Shown: one piece after another, positions 9,816 to 19,499 of the stretch
How the letters are laid out: each line of letters opens with the position of its first letter
How positions within the stretch are numbered: the first letter of the stretch is position 1
Assembly: GCA_015680685.1 (NCBI GenBank)
Contig: MNCI01024885.1
Coordinates: 578,143-600,592 of the forward strand
Direction: 5' to 3'
DNA length: 22,450 bases
Origin: Gnetum montanum
Taxonomy: Eukaryota; Streptophyta; Gnetopsida; Gnetales; Gnetaceae
The notes under the pieces: generated by a model
Databases searched by the model: none
What the model saw: only the letters and a program-made list of their open reading frames with translations
Told to the model about the DNA's origin: nothing
Translations under genes and position numbers: made by a program

Positions 9816-10421
9816 AACATGCCTTGTACAGGTCTACGTGGCTCTTGTAGGGCTCATATGGCCTACAAGCAAGGTTGGTGGCATCGTTGAGGCAGTCTAT
9901 GGGAGTGGTGATGGAAAACTCTAGATCACGGTGATGGGTGATAGTGGTTGATGATCCTAACAACCAATGTTGTCCTCTGTAGGGCTACATAGCCCTTGTA
10001 GGCTTACACAACCCATGTAGGGCAAGTTGTGGCATCAAGGATCTTATGTGGCTATGTAGAAAAAAGAGGTGACACAATAAGTGACAAGGCAGTGCAAAGT
10101 AGGGTGCAAGGGTTTCATGGCTAGTGAGGAGGATGAAATTGTGCAATAGTAGCAAAGGTTTCCTAATGTGACCAATAAGGGTTGGGGCTATGCTACCCAT
10201 TGCATGGCCTATTAGCATTCCATGGTCCATTGTTGGGCCATGTTCTTGGTATGCCAGTGGAGGCCACATCAGCGAGTAGTACACAATAGTGGTAGGGGAA
10301 AGACGGTAGGGTTGATAAGAAATAACATGGACCAAAATAATAGGTGCAAGAACAGAGTATATATGAGGAGAAAAAAATATTTTATTTTGATGTGGTACGT
10401 CAATGCTACTATCAAATGACC

Positions 10422-10429
10422 TATTTATA
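10422..10429 (-). promoter_or_regulatory. LTR TATA box
   Basis: TATAAATA on the minus strand, about 215 bp into the LTR from its TGTTGG end. The AATAAA at 10386-10381 lies 36 bp downstream, so the R region would be short. Confidence 0.6.
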
Positions 10430-10451
10430 ATAGGCTAAGTCCACCAGACTC

Positions 10452-10638
10452 CCATTCTTTTTTCTAACTAAAATTGGAGATTAGAATTACATCATGATAA
10501 CCCATTAAACATAAACTAATTCTTGTAATATAAACAAGATTAACTACCATTCTTTCTAACTAAACATAGAGGTTAGAATTACTAATAGACTCAACCATAA
10601 CTTAACCTAATTCTTGTAATAGAAGCAGGATTAATAAC
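10452..10638. repeat. ~95-bp tandem duplication inside the LTR (U3)
   Basis: Two diverged copies lie at 10452-10546 and 10547-10638. Each begins CCATTCTTT, continues TCTAACTAAA and TTAGAATTAC, and ends with AATTCTTGTAATA and an AAGCAGGATTAA-like string. They lie upstream of the LTR TATA box on the minus strand, where retroelement enhancers sit. Confidence 0.75.
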
Positions 10639-10643
10639 CAACA

Positions 10644-10651
10644 TCCCCCTT
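10644..10651 (-). promoter_or_regulatory. Polypurine tract of the copia element
   Basis: AAGGGGGA on the minus strand abuts the TGTTGG start of the LTR and overlaps the TAA stop of the RNase H reading frame (10652-10650). In LTR retroelements this tract primes plus-strand DNA synthesis. Confidence 0.8.
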
Positions 10652-11145
10652 AATCCTGATTTGGAAAAACCATCATTTCAAGCATACATTTTAATTTGGC
10701 AAAGGTATCATATTTCAATGGTTTGGTGAGAATGTCTACCACTTGGTCTTCATACTTACAATACACCAATTCAATTTCATTCATTCCAACTTGATCTCTT
10801 AGAAAATGATAGTGTATGTCAATGTGTTTACTTCTTCCATGTTTGATAGGATTCTTTACCAAGTCAATTGCAGAAATATGATCAACAAAGGTCTTCATTG
10901 GCCTGTTGACTAGAGCATGGATTTGGCTTATCACATTACATGATGATATTTCTTGACATGCACTTGAAGCTACAACAACATATTCTACCTCACAAGTTGA
11001 AAGTGCAACTATGGGTTGCTTTTTTTATGACCATGAAAAAGTTATAGTACAAAAATTAAAATAATAACTAGAAGTGATTTTCTAGTCATCTAAATCTCCA
11101 CCCCAATCATTGTCAGAATACCTTATAAGAGCACTATTATTAAAT
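10650..11145 (-). pseudogene. Copia RNase H domain (C-terminal end of pol)
   Basis: The minus strand reads in family order: a YSDNDWGGD block, then KKQPIVALSTCEVEYVVVA, then SCQEI-like sequence, then HGRSKHIDIHYHFLRDQV and VYCKYEDQVVDILTKPLK, ending MVFPNQD and a TAA stop. These are the standard conserved blocks of Ty1/copia RNase H. A stop follows GGDLDD, and further stops or shifts lie between about 11050 and 11100. The last 94 codons (10934-10650) are open. Confidence 0.88.
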
Positions 11146-12165
11146 GAGAAATAGAATAAACCATGATCATAGGTGCCCTTTAGGTATTGCAGGATTTTTT
11201 TGGCCACCTACATATGAGGTTGACGAGGAGATTCTAAAAACCTATTAATCAAACCAACACCATAAGAGATGTTTGGCCTTGTGCATGTGAGGTATCTCAA
11301 ACTCCCAACAATTTGCTTGAAATAAGTTGAATCAACAAGTGTTCCTTCTCCATTCTTTGACAATTTTATGCCAACCTCCATAGGAATTCTCACAGGATTA
11401 CAATCTTGCATATAAAAGTTCTTCAAGAGTTTAGTAGCATACCACTTTTGATAGATAAAAATCCCATCTTCTCTTTGAACTACTTCAATGCCAAGGAAAT
11501 ATGACATGAGGCCAAGATCTATCGTTTCAAATTCATGCATCATGGACTTCTTGAAATCTTTAATTATTCTAAGATTATTGCTTGTGAATACTAGATCATC
11601 AACATAAAGACACAAAAATAATATATTACTAGAATAATTAATCTTCACATATAAAGCATGTTCAGATGGGCACTTTTGGAAATCGGCCTTATGGAGGAAA
11701 GAGTTAATGCACTTGTTCTAGGCTCATGGCACTTATTTGAGATCATACAATAATTTCTTCAATATATACACCTTATCTTCACTTCCCTGCTTAAAAAATC
11801 AAGGTGGTTGCTTGAAAAAAACCTCCTCTTCAAGTGGGCCATTTAGAAATGTTAACTTCACATCCATTTGATGTACTTTCCACTTCTTCTGGGTAGCCAA
11901 TGCAATAAGAAGTCTAATTGTTTCAATTTGAGCAATAGGAGAGAAAACCTCTTGGTTGTCATAGCTAGGCCTTTTCTCAAATCCCTTTGCCATAAATATT
12001 GCTTTGTGTCTCTCCCCCTCACCATTTGAATTTACCTTTGTGTTGAAGATCTACTTTACATCAATTGCTTTGTGACTGTGTGGGATGTCAGTGAGTTTCC
12101 ACATATTGTTTCTTTCAATTTTCTTGATCTTCTCATTTATGGCATTCACCCATTTGGGATCTTAA
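11146..12165 (-). pseudogene. Copia reverse transcriptase domain with nonsense codons
   Basis: From the right, WVNAINEKIKK opens the domain, followed by MAKGFEKRPSYDNQEVFSP, LIALATQKKWKVHQMDVK, LTFLNGPLEEEVFFKQPP, a degraded LLYDLK...P.A.N block, the catalytic LYVDDLVFTSNN (near 11590), YFLGIEV and IVGSLRYLTCTRPNISY. Nearly the whole domain keeps one frame. It is interrupted by stops just after KQPP and at three places in the block that normally reads DLKQAPRAWN. YVDD itself is intact. The element cannot make a functional polymerase. Confidence 0.9.
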
Positions 12166-13480
12166 ATTATGTCTTGGAATGTCATAGGTTCACTATCTAC
12201 AAAAAAGGTAAAATGTACCAATTCTACATCATCATCAACTTCATCATCAAGGGTTACCTCATAGTATTGCAAGTGTACTAATTGTTGGTGTTGCCACCTT
12301 GGCCTTCCAGAGCTTGTGGAGTGGAACTCTCTTGGGTATATCTTGATGTAGCTTCATTTGTGGTAGGAATTTGTTGCTTCTTAAAGTCATTGTGTGAATC
12401 AACATCCCATTTCCAAGCCTCTTCTTTGGCAAAGGTCACATCTCAACTGATAATCACCTTCTTTGTTACAAGATTGAATAGCTTGTATCCCTCGTGCTTG
12501 TATCCAACAAANGGATTGAATAGCTTGTATCCCTCGTGCTTGTATCCAACAAAGATAGTCTTCTTTGTTCAATCATCTAGCTTTGCTCTCATCTCTACTA
12601 GAGAGTGAGCATAAGCAATTACACCAAACACTCTAAAATGTTTCATGCTCAGCTTGAAACCACTTCATGCTTCTACAAGGATGATATTTTGCACACTCCT
12701 TGTTGGAGACCTATTTAACAAGTAAATAGAACATGAGACAGCTTCATTCCAAAATGAATTAAGCATTCTTTTCACCTTTAGCATGCTCCTCAGCATGTCT
12801 ATTATAGTTTTGTTCTTCCTTTCGGCTACTTCGTTGTGTTGTGGGGTGTAGGGAAAAGTGAATTGATGATGTATTCCCTATTCTTCATAATATTCATTAA
12901 ATTCATTGGAAGTGTATTTACCTCCACAATTAGTTCACAGAACTTTAACCAGATAACCACTCTACCTTTCAACATGCACCTTAAACTTCTTAAAGCAATC
13001 CAAAAATTCAGAATTCCTTTGCAAAAGATAGATCCAAATTTTTCTAGTAAAATCATCAATAAAAGTTAGGAAATACCTATTATTTCTATTTGACAAGGTG
13101 TTCATTGGGCCACATACATTGAAATGAATGATCTCCAATGGTTGCATTGCACATCATTATTCTATTGTAAATGCCATTTTACGATGCTTTTCAAAAATTC
13201 AAGCTTCACACAATTTTTCTAGATGGTGAATATTGAGCAAACCTTTCATCATATTTTCTTTAGTAAGCAAATTTAAACTCTGAAAGTTTAAATGTCCAAA
13301 GTGAAGGTACCACAGCCAAGGCACATCATTTATAATGGCATTAAGACAATTATAAACACCACCAAAAATATCAACTTAAAACATATGATTCTTTGTCAAA
13401 GGGGCCTTGAGAATGAATGTAACTTTGTTGTAAAAAATGAAGAGTTGATTACCATGAAGGTTAAAAAATGCCAATCATAG
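12166..13480 (-). pseudogene. Copia integrase region (pre-integrase zinc finger, core, C-terminal part)
   Basis: On the minus strand APLTKNHMF and LHFGHLNFQSLNLL give the His part of the pre-integrase HHCC finger, followed by HLEKLCEA. The core follows: MQPLEIIHFNVCGPM, NRYFLTFIDDFTRKIWIY, a TNCGGK block, PQHNEVAERKNKTI, FWNEAVS and LLNRSPTRSVQN, then RVFGVIAYAH and VGYKHEGYKLFNP. Expected catalytic Asp residues are replaced: HTDVCGP reads HFNVCGP, and T-D-x-G-G-E reads TNCGGK. Several stops are present. Gag and protease, which should lie to the right, were not recognised, so the element is 5'-truncated near 13.5-13.7 kb. Confidence 0.87.
12472..12553. repeat. 40-bp direct duplication around an ambiguous base (likely assembly join)
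   Basis: 12472-12511 and 12514-12553 are identical 40-bp copies, separated only by N (12512) and G. The segment encodes the copia GYKHEGYKLFN motif, which occurs once in the family. An unresolved base between perfect repeats is the usual mark of two contig ends joined without collapsing their overlap. Confidence 0.9.
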
Positions 13481-13689
13481 CCCCTATGTTATTTTATCAT
13501 TCAACATTGATGACAATCAAAGACCTGCAAGAGAACCATTCATGATTCAAGTACCCTTCTACAATGAAAGGGCTTCTTTGACTTCCCATAGCTTAAGATC
13601 CCCCTTCATTGTGAGAGTACCATCAGAAATTCCTCTAAGAAAACCTTTTGTCATTAAGGTCTCCTAACCTAATACAACCTAAATATTTG

Positions 13690-14975
13690 TATCCCATCCA
13701 ACAACACAACAACCCCTTGTGGTGACCAATGCTAGTATCAATTCCTTATAGCCAATGGCTAACAACCAAAAAACTATAGCCAAACAAAGGAAGAAGCAGA
13801 AGCAAAAGCCTAACAATAAGGGAGACAAGCATACATAGGCACAAAAGGAAGTGGGGTCCATTGAAGCCCACTTCCATTTCAACTATACCCATGACCTCCT
13901 CTACCACAACCTCTTCAACCAATAAGCCATAGGATGACACCAGAACCCATAACCAAAACAACAAGAAAGAGCCACAATAGCCAAAGCCTAAAGTTGAAGT
14001 CCATATTGTCAGACACATGGAGGAAGTAAAGCAAAACTAAGGTGACAACCCCATGACCAATGACAAAAATTTCCTTAGTGTAATGGACCACATTAGGCAA
14101 TCCCTTAAGTGAAAAAACATAACCCTAAGCTTGTATGATCTAATCATAACTTCCATCACATATTGTGAGATGCTAGTCAGATTGTTGACCTCCATACCCA
14201 TTAGTAAGGATATTCTTGCTAATAAGAAATCCATCCATGCAGTGATGATTCCTCCCTTACAAGAGAAGGAGAATTCAACACCCTTAACATTTCACAATAG
14301 CAAACTTAAGGTTAATCCTTAGAATGGAAAAGTGACTATAGCCCCTTTATTCATAACCATATGCATAGGGTAATTTAGAATACATATGGTGCATGTTGAT
14401 GATGGAGCTATAGCCATTGTCATTCCATGTACTAGCATTAAATGCTTGGGCTTAACTAAGCAAGTACAACCTACAACCATCATAGCTCTTAAGTCCTTCA
14501 ATGGATCAAGAGTTGTCATTAAGGGATCTATCTCCTTGGATTTTTTAGCTAGAGAATGATTCCCTACAATTGCCAACTTCTTGGTGGTGGAAGAGACATT
14601 AGGATTCAACTTGATCCTAGGAAGACCTTGGTTGGCTTAGTTACAAGTTGTATCCTCATCCATCCATTAAGAAATTCATCTTCCTTATGAGGGAGATGAA
14701 ATTATCATTCATGGTGATAATGTGGTTTCCCTAGCTATCAACAACATAAACATAGAGTAGGGGTCCAAAGTGAAGCTTTAAGAAGAAGCTCCTAGCCATG
14801 AAGAGCAAAAACCCAAGACAACCAATGATGACAATGATAGGAAATGGGATACATTACGGGATGAACTCCATTTTAACATCATAAGTGAAGGGGATGGAAA
14901 ATACAAGCTTGTGCAAAGTAGGCCTTACTCACTCCCTAATCTTGCAAAGATTAGGAAGATTCTACATAAGTGAAG
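13690..14975 (+). pseudogene. Ty3/gypsy-type gag-end and retropepsin segment, decayed
   Basis: One plus-strand frame (codon phase of 13690) carries the whole segment with several stops. It has a basic stretch (KQRKKQKQKPNNKGDK near 13765) like a nucleocapsid end, a block near 14095-14200 resembling the 'L..t.a.is..eLl..s..hr..Ll..L' region before plant gypsy proteases, then the protease: active-site DDGA (14398-14409), a LKSFNGSRVVIKGSISLDF block, LILGRPW (14611-14631) and VSSSIHQEI-like sequence (with one stop). This matches the plant gypsy retropepsin pattern 'vDnGSa.n...LG(L)...FdGs...g.i.l......LLGRPWi....v.sslHq..kf'. The frame ends after YSLPNLAKIRKILHK with a TGA near 14972. No reverse transcriptase, RNase H or integrase follows. 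Confidence 0.75.
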
Positions 14976-15136
14976 TTCACCTTAACCTTCCCATGCTCTT
15001 ATGACTAAATGCATCTTTTTTAGTTTATTGTATCTTTATCATTTTATTCATGTAGCCTAAATTTGTTTGCATTTTTACCTCTTTCCTACAATCTTTCTTA
15101 TGATCAAAACAATCTTATAAATATACATCTATTTCT
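14976..15136. other. No coding signal after the gypsy segment
   Basis: This A/T-rich stretch lies between the end of the gypsy frame and the 29-bp array. A pol gene would be expected here in a complete gypsy element and is absent. Confidence 0.5.
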
Positions 15137-15251
15137 CATCATGTCTGCTAAGACATTAAACTGGCACTACATTCGCTAAGATGTTAAACTGGCATTACAG
15201 TCTACTAAGTCTCTAAATTGGCCATATGGCCTACCATGGCCTTAAACTAGT
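15137..15251 (-). repeat. 29-bp tandem repeat, four units, inverted relative to the 6.4-kb array
   Basis: Units are 15137-15165, 15166-15193 (28 bp), 15194-15222 and 15223-15251. Each ends in a variant of TTAAACTGGC, the reverse complement of the GCCAGTTTAA start of the units at 6428 and 7201. A further diverged unit may follow to about 15292. The array lies between the gypsy protease segment and the antisense pseudogene. Confidence 0.8.
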
Positions 15252-15592
15252 AAAACAATATAACATGTGCCTAAGATATCCTAAAACTAGTAAACATCCC
15301 TTTTATTATTATATCTCTTTTTGTTTAGCATAGATTAAATGTCATAACAAAAAATGTCAACATAACCATTTTTAATGTTTACAATGTGTATTACCATTAT
15401 AGATGCATATAGCCAAAAGAAATAAGACCAAAATTTAAATTTAAAGTTAAAATGTCCATAACATACATAGCCATGGCCATAATGTGTAGCAAGAATGTCA
15501 AAGAATAATAACTATCCATAACATAGCCATGTCTAACCATAGCCATCAACATAAAACAAAAACAAATAGCCAACAAGCTAAACTAAAGGAGG

Positions 15593-18500
15593 CTACTCAG
15601 TGGCATCTAGAGGAGAAAGTGGTGGGCCATTCCCACACTTACCATTGGGGTCACCATTGTCTCCTAAGGGTTGAAATTCAACAACATATAGTCAATTAGT
15701 ACCCCATAGCCAAAATCATAACTTAAAATAGATACTAAAACATAAAATATATCAAACCTATGGAGATTTTGGCTCCATTACTTCTAGGGGTAGATGGGGA
15801 AGGCCTTCCTCCAAACAATGGAGGATCTAGTCCTTCATTGTGTTGACCCAGTCAACATCCCTAAGATCAACACTAGAAAGAATGTTGGTCCTATCTATAG
15901 AAGTCCAAGTAGAAGGCTCATGGGTAGCAGTAGCTATAGAGGTCCCACCTGAAATATTGGTAATCTGAAGAGTAGGGGATTGCTTCACCTTGAGACATTG
16001 TTCCACCATCTCTTGTAGGACTACTACTTTGTCCTAAATAACATGCTAGTAGTAGGCCCACGTGATCTTCTTAGTCCATAATTTCCTTGAGTTAGCCACT
16101 TGGGCTTTCACAAAGGCCTTATGATCTTGGAGATCTCTAATTGTATCCACCTACCTTTGAGCCTTTTCCCTTAAGGCCACAAATTCCTCTCATAGGGATT
16201 TGTTAGACCTCTCTAGCTTCCATGAATTTTTTGTGCACAACATTGCTAAATCAATAGTGGTCTTGTACAACTTCATGGGTACACTAGACACATCAGAGGA
16301 AAACTTAGGTAAGGAGTCTACCTCCATGTCTCTATTAGGGTTCCACTCCATAGAAGACACTACACAAGCATAAGATACAACCATAAAACACAACCTAAGA
16401 TAACCATAATGCAAGCAAAGCCCATGACTAAGGCACATAAAATAAAATCCTTATCTATCTTAGTTGTAACTTGATGCAATTGATCGATGATGTCCTTAGC
16501 CATTCCCCGCATGAACTCCACTTTTTCTAGAGTCTTTACCCATGGTTTCACATGAAACTTAGGGATGGGAGATAGCACTAGTGGTTTAGGAACTACTATA
16601 AGCATAACAACGATTGAAAGGTTAGGATGACAACCAAAGATAACCAATGAGATATAACAAAAATATTAAGGCATAGGCATACCTAGCTCCTCCTCCTCTC
16701 CCCCTATGGGATGATGATGGAAGAGGTACCTAGTACTACCTCACAAAACAAGGCATCAAAATCATCTATACTTGCATCATAAAATCCTTCAACCATAGGT
16801 TGCTTTAGGAGTGCCTTCTTTACTCACCTTTGTTTTGCCTCCATAGTAGCTTGGGCTACTATAGCTTGATGCTTATCTACAACCATAGCACATAGAAAAT
16901 AAATTAACACATGAAACCATAAAGTAGCAATAAAATTTTAGAACAAGAAATAGTCAAATTTAAATAAAGCATAATTGCAACTACCTACTGTAATGGCTTA
17001 AGCTTAAACTTAAACTTCTTTGGGATAACCAGATCTAATTTTGGGGGTGCCTCCTTCATAGGCCTATTGAGTTTCTCCTTAGCTACTCCTTTGGCCTCCA
17101 TATGCCATTGTCTAGCATCTTGGACACTAGAAGGAAATGAGAGGGGCTCATCATCATTAGTACTACCAAGAGACTTGTACTACCTAACATCAAGATTCTT
17201 AGTGCGGATGGATAATGTATCATCCATCCCCTTTGGTGTGTTTTGGGCCTACACTGTTGGATATGTGCTTTATCCAGGGCCTAGAAATTTGCCTTAGGTC
17301 TTGGGAAACCCATCGTCCATTCTTATAGACCACCAAAAACTTTGTAAACATATTCAAATAACTTGCAAAAAATGTAAAGTGCATATGGATTATCATAGAG
17401 GTGTCAACATAGAGTCTAAGAATCTCCTCTCAAAGCCCAATAGCCAAAGCAGCCACCCAATCAAATCTTATGCCCTCCATCAGGACCTTCTTAAAGGTTC
17501 ATTCCTGTGCAAGGATGATTTCCTTCTTTTATGATAGCAATTGGGGAAATTCATGAGACCTAAACAAAGGATATGATTCCTTTGCATCAAGGTTCGTGAA
17601 GCTATCCATCAAAATTCTAGAGTAGTGCATGTTGGTACCAAGCAACTCTAAAATTTCATTGCGATGGCTTGGATCCCTTATTGTCCTACTGGAAACCTTT
17701 GTCCCATTATTAGTAACACTAAACAAGTCATGAAAGAGGCCAACACCTACATCCATGTTCACCTTCATACCTCAGATGATGGTGCTAAAATGACCAACCT
17801 TCTCATCGAAGGAGTTGATGATATGTAACATCTTTGTAGTAGTAATGGAAGGGATAGGTGCCATGAATACATCAAGCAAACCTACATGTTGGATATTTTT
17901 TTTGAATGTATCTAGGTGCCTATCCTTGTAGCCACTCCTATGCTGATGTCACTTCACCAAACTTTAGGATGAGGATGTCCTCATGATGTGAATGTGAAAG
18001 TGGTATAGTAACATCAATCGAGGTGGAAGGTCCTATGAAGCAAAAACCAAAGGTTAGCATCAATATGAGCAACTTCAACAACTAAAAAAAGCAATAGAAA
18101 ATATAGAGCCATAAAATACTAGAAGCTATATGTTTACCTTTCCTTTTCTTTTGCAATGTGGAGGTTCTAGCTACAAGAGTCTAATCTGTGCTATCAACAT
18201 CTACCCACCAATTATGCATCACCCTATCAACCTTATACTTTCTTTTATATGTGGTTAAACCTAGTGGTGTATTCATCAAAGTGCCCTCTTAACTATTGAT
18301 ACATAGTATTTCTAAGTTGAGGACTCTTGGTGAATTTTTCTAAAGCACTTTGAGCCACTGCCAAGATTTGATCATTGAAAACCAAGCCCTGATTGTTAAC
18401 CTTGTACTTGCAATAAGTTCTAAAATCAATGAAATTAGGAAAGCTAATCAAGCCAAAAGCATAAAAGCATTACAATAGCCCTGTTTACCCCTCTAGATGG

Positions 18501-18994
18501 TACACAGTGCTATGTGGGTTTTGAAATAATGTGTGGGCTCTATACACCACCATCAAAGTATTGTTAGTATTATACTAACTATACTCTGGAATCATCCAGA
18601 TCTCTGTAGGGTAATATAGACTTATGACATTTGTTGGTCTTCCTAAAATCTTAGGAAGTGGTATATTAATAATGTACCTAGTAATTAGTTGAAATTCCCA
18701 AGACAACAAAGTCTCCACAACAACCCAAGCTACATCCATAAACAAGTGTGACCAGAGCATCACACTAAAGTTCCTAAGGAGGTAGGCAAGGATGTCTCTT
18801 GCCCTAGGCCAAAACCACAATGATAGCTTCCCAAAAGGCATGTCATGTGCTGGGGTGTTGGTCTTAGGATGACCAATGTAGCACAAGATACCAACCAGCT
18901 CCACTATGATGAGTATAGGCCTACAAAAAACCCTACAAGAAGCAAAGAAAAAAAACATTATAACCAATTGAAATTGCTTAGCAACTTTGGACAA
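15593..18994 (-). pseudogene. Decayed multi-exon antisense gene of unknown family
   Basis: The minus strand carries protein-like stretches joined by four intron-like intervals with GT-AG ends: 18137-18033, 16984-16877, 16682-16596 and 15757-15664 (87-108 bp). The first also has a TGCTAAC branch-point string and a pyrimidine-rich end before CATAG. Exon-like blocks include FWPRARDILAYLLRNF (about 18740), NNQGLVFNDQILAVAQSALE (about 18380), MHNWWVDVDSTD (about 18215), a long open run around VGLFHDLFSVTNNGTKVSS (17768-17529), KHQAIVAQATMEAKQR (about 16860), PKFHVKPWVKTLEKVEFM (about 16540), a charged probable coiled coil (16290-15990) and a final PPLSPLDATE ending in TAG at 15595. Frameshifts and stops interrupt it. 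I do not recognise the family. Its place beyond a gypsy protease, on the opposite strand, recalls the antisense ORFs of some Tat-lineage retroelements, but it could be a captured host gene. Confidence 0.55.
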
Positions 18995-19227
18995 AACATT
19001 TAGTCAGAGGTGAAATTATCCTTTGTAAAAAGCTCTAATATGTTTATCTTAATTACTCTAAGTAATTCCACAAGAAAACATTATTACAACCTTGCATCAT
19101 GGCCAATTGGAATTTCTTAACAAATTTAGGAAACATTTCCTATGTCAAAGGTGAAATTAGCCTATGTAAAAAGCTCTTAGATGTTTATCTAAATTAGCTT
19201 GAAAAATTTCATAAAATCATTATTACC
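18964..19227. repeat. 139-bp tandem duplication
   Basis: Two diverged copies start at 18964 (CCAATTGAAATT) and 19103 (CCAATTGGAATT). Both continue through AGGTGAAATTA, TGTAAAAAGCTCT and ATGTTTATCT and end in CATTATTAC. By eye they differ at about a fifth of positions. Confidence 0.75.
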
Positions 19228-19499
19228 ATATTTTATATAGCCTTTAGAGCCAAAACATTATAGCTAAAAGTAATTCTTAGCCTAAATTATGCACAAATTT
19301 AGAAAAAGCATAATAAACTTAGAAAAAGCCATGTAACCATAGTAAAAGCTTATTTAAAATAGAAAAAACTTTTTCTCTTATTAAAACTACAAAATTAAGC
19401 ATTATGTTTACATGTTCACAAAAGAAAAACATAAGTTACACATATCAATTACTTCAATTTCCAAATGGATAATGTACTACAACCATGAGTTTACTTGCT

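Larger units (their letters stand above)
7801..10230. repeat. Non-coding repeat block built of hairpin and minisatellite units
   Basis: This is about 2.4 kb without a supported gene. Open frames on either strand are short and of biased composition (rich in His, Leu, Cys and Thr), as expected from translated repeats. The block is made of a dispersed hairpin family of about 60 bp (8480-9815) and a 21-bp minisatellite (9483-10025). It ends at or near the inferred outer edge of the copia LTR. It may be LTR or UTR sequence of a large degraded retroelement, but no matching partner LTR was found. Confidence 0.5.
10231..10643 (-). repeat. 3' LTR of the copia element (about 413 bp)
   Basis: On the minus strand the LTR opens with TGTTGG immediately after the polypurine tract, and the proposed end is CCAACA at 10236-10231, giving 6-bp terminal inverted repeats. 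Inside are a TATA box (TATAAATA at 10429-10422) and an AATAAA signal (10386-10381) in the expected order. The inner end is well supported. The outer end is less so, because no second LTR was found for comparison and no target-site duplication can be checked. Confidence 0.65.
10231..13690 (-). mobile_element. Ty1/copia LTR retrotransposon, 5'-truncated and dead
   Basis: Domain order integrase - reverse transcriptase - RNase H - polypurine tract - LTR defines the Ty1/copia superfamily. The 3' LTR is present; gag, protease, primer binding site and 5' LTR were not found in the DNA to the right. From about 13.69 kb the sequence instead belongs to a gypsy-type element on the other strand. The exact break lies between about 13480 and 13690. 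Many stops and lost integrase residues show it has been inactive for a long time. Confidence 0.85.

Noticed and set aside
9985-10335. 116-codon minus-strand frame
   Set aside because: It lies across minisatellite and LTR sequence, with repeat-driven composition and no domain.
12282-12608. Plus-strand open frame across the ambiguous base
   Set aside because: It is antisense to copia integrase/pol and includes the assembly duplication.
13746-14018. Hydrophobic minus-strand frame resembling a membrane protein
   Set aside because: It is antisense to the gypsy gag-end region; the hydrophobicity comes from the complement of Gln/Lys-rich codons.
13700-15000. 5' LTR of the copia element
   Set aside because: I looked for repeats of TGTTGG-GATTAATAACC, the LTR TATA context and the AATTCTTGTAATA words and found none here.
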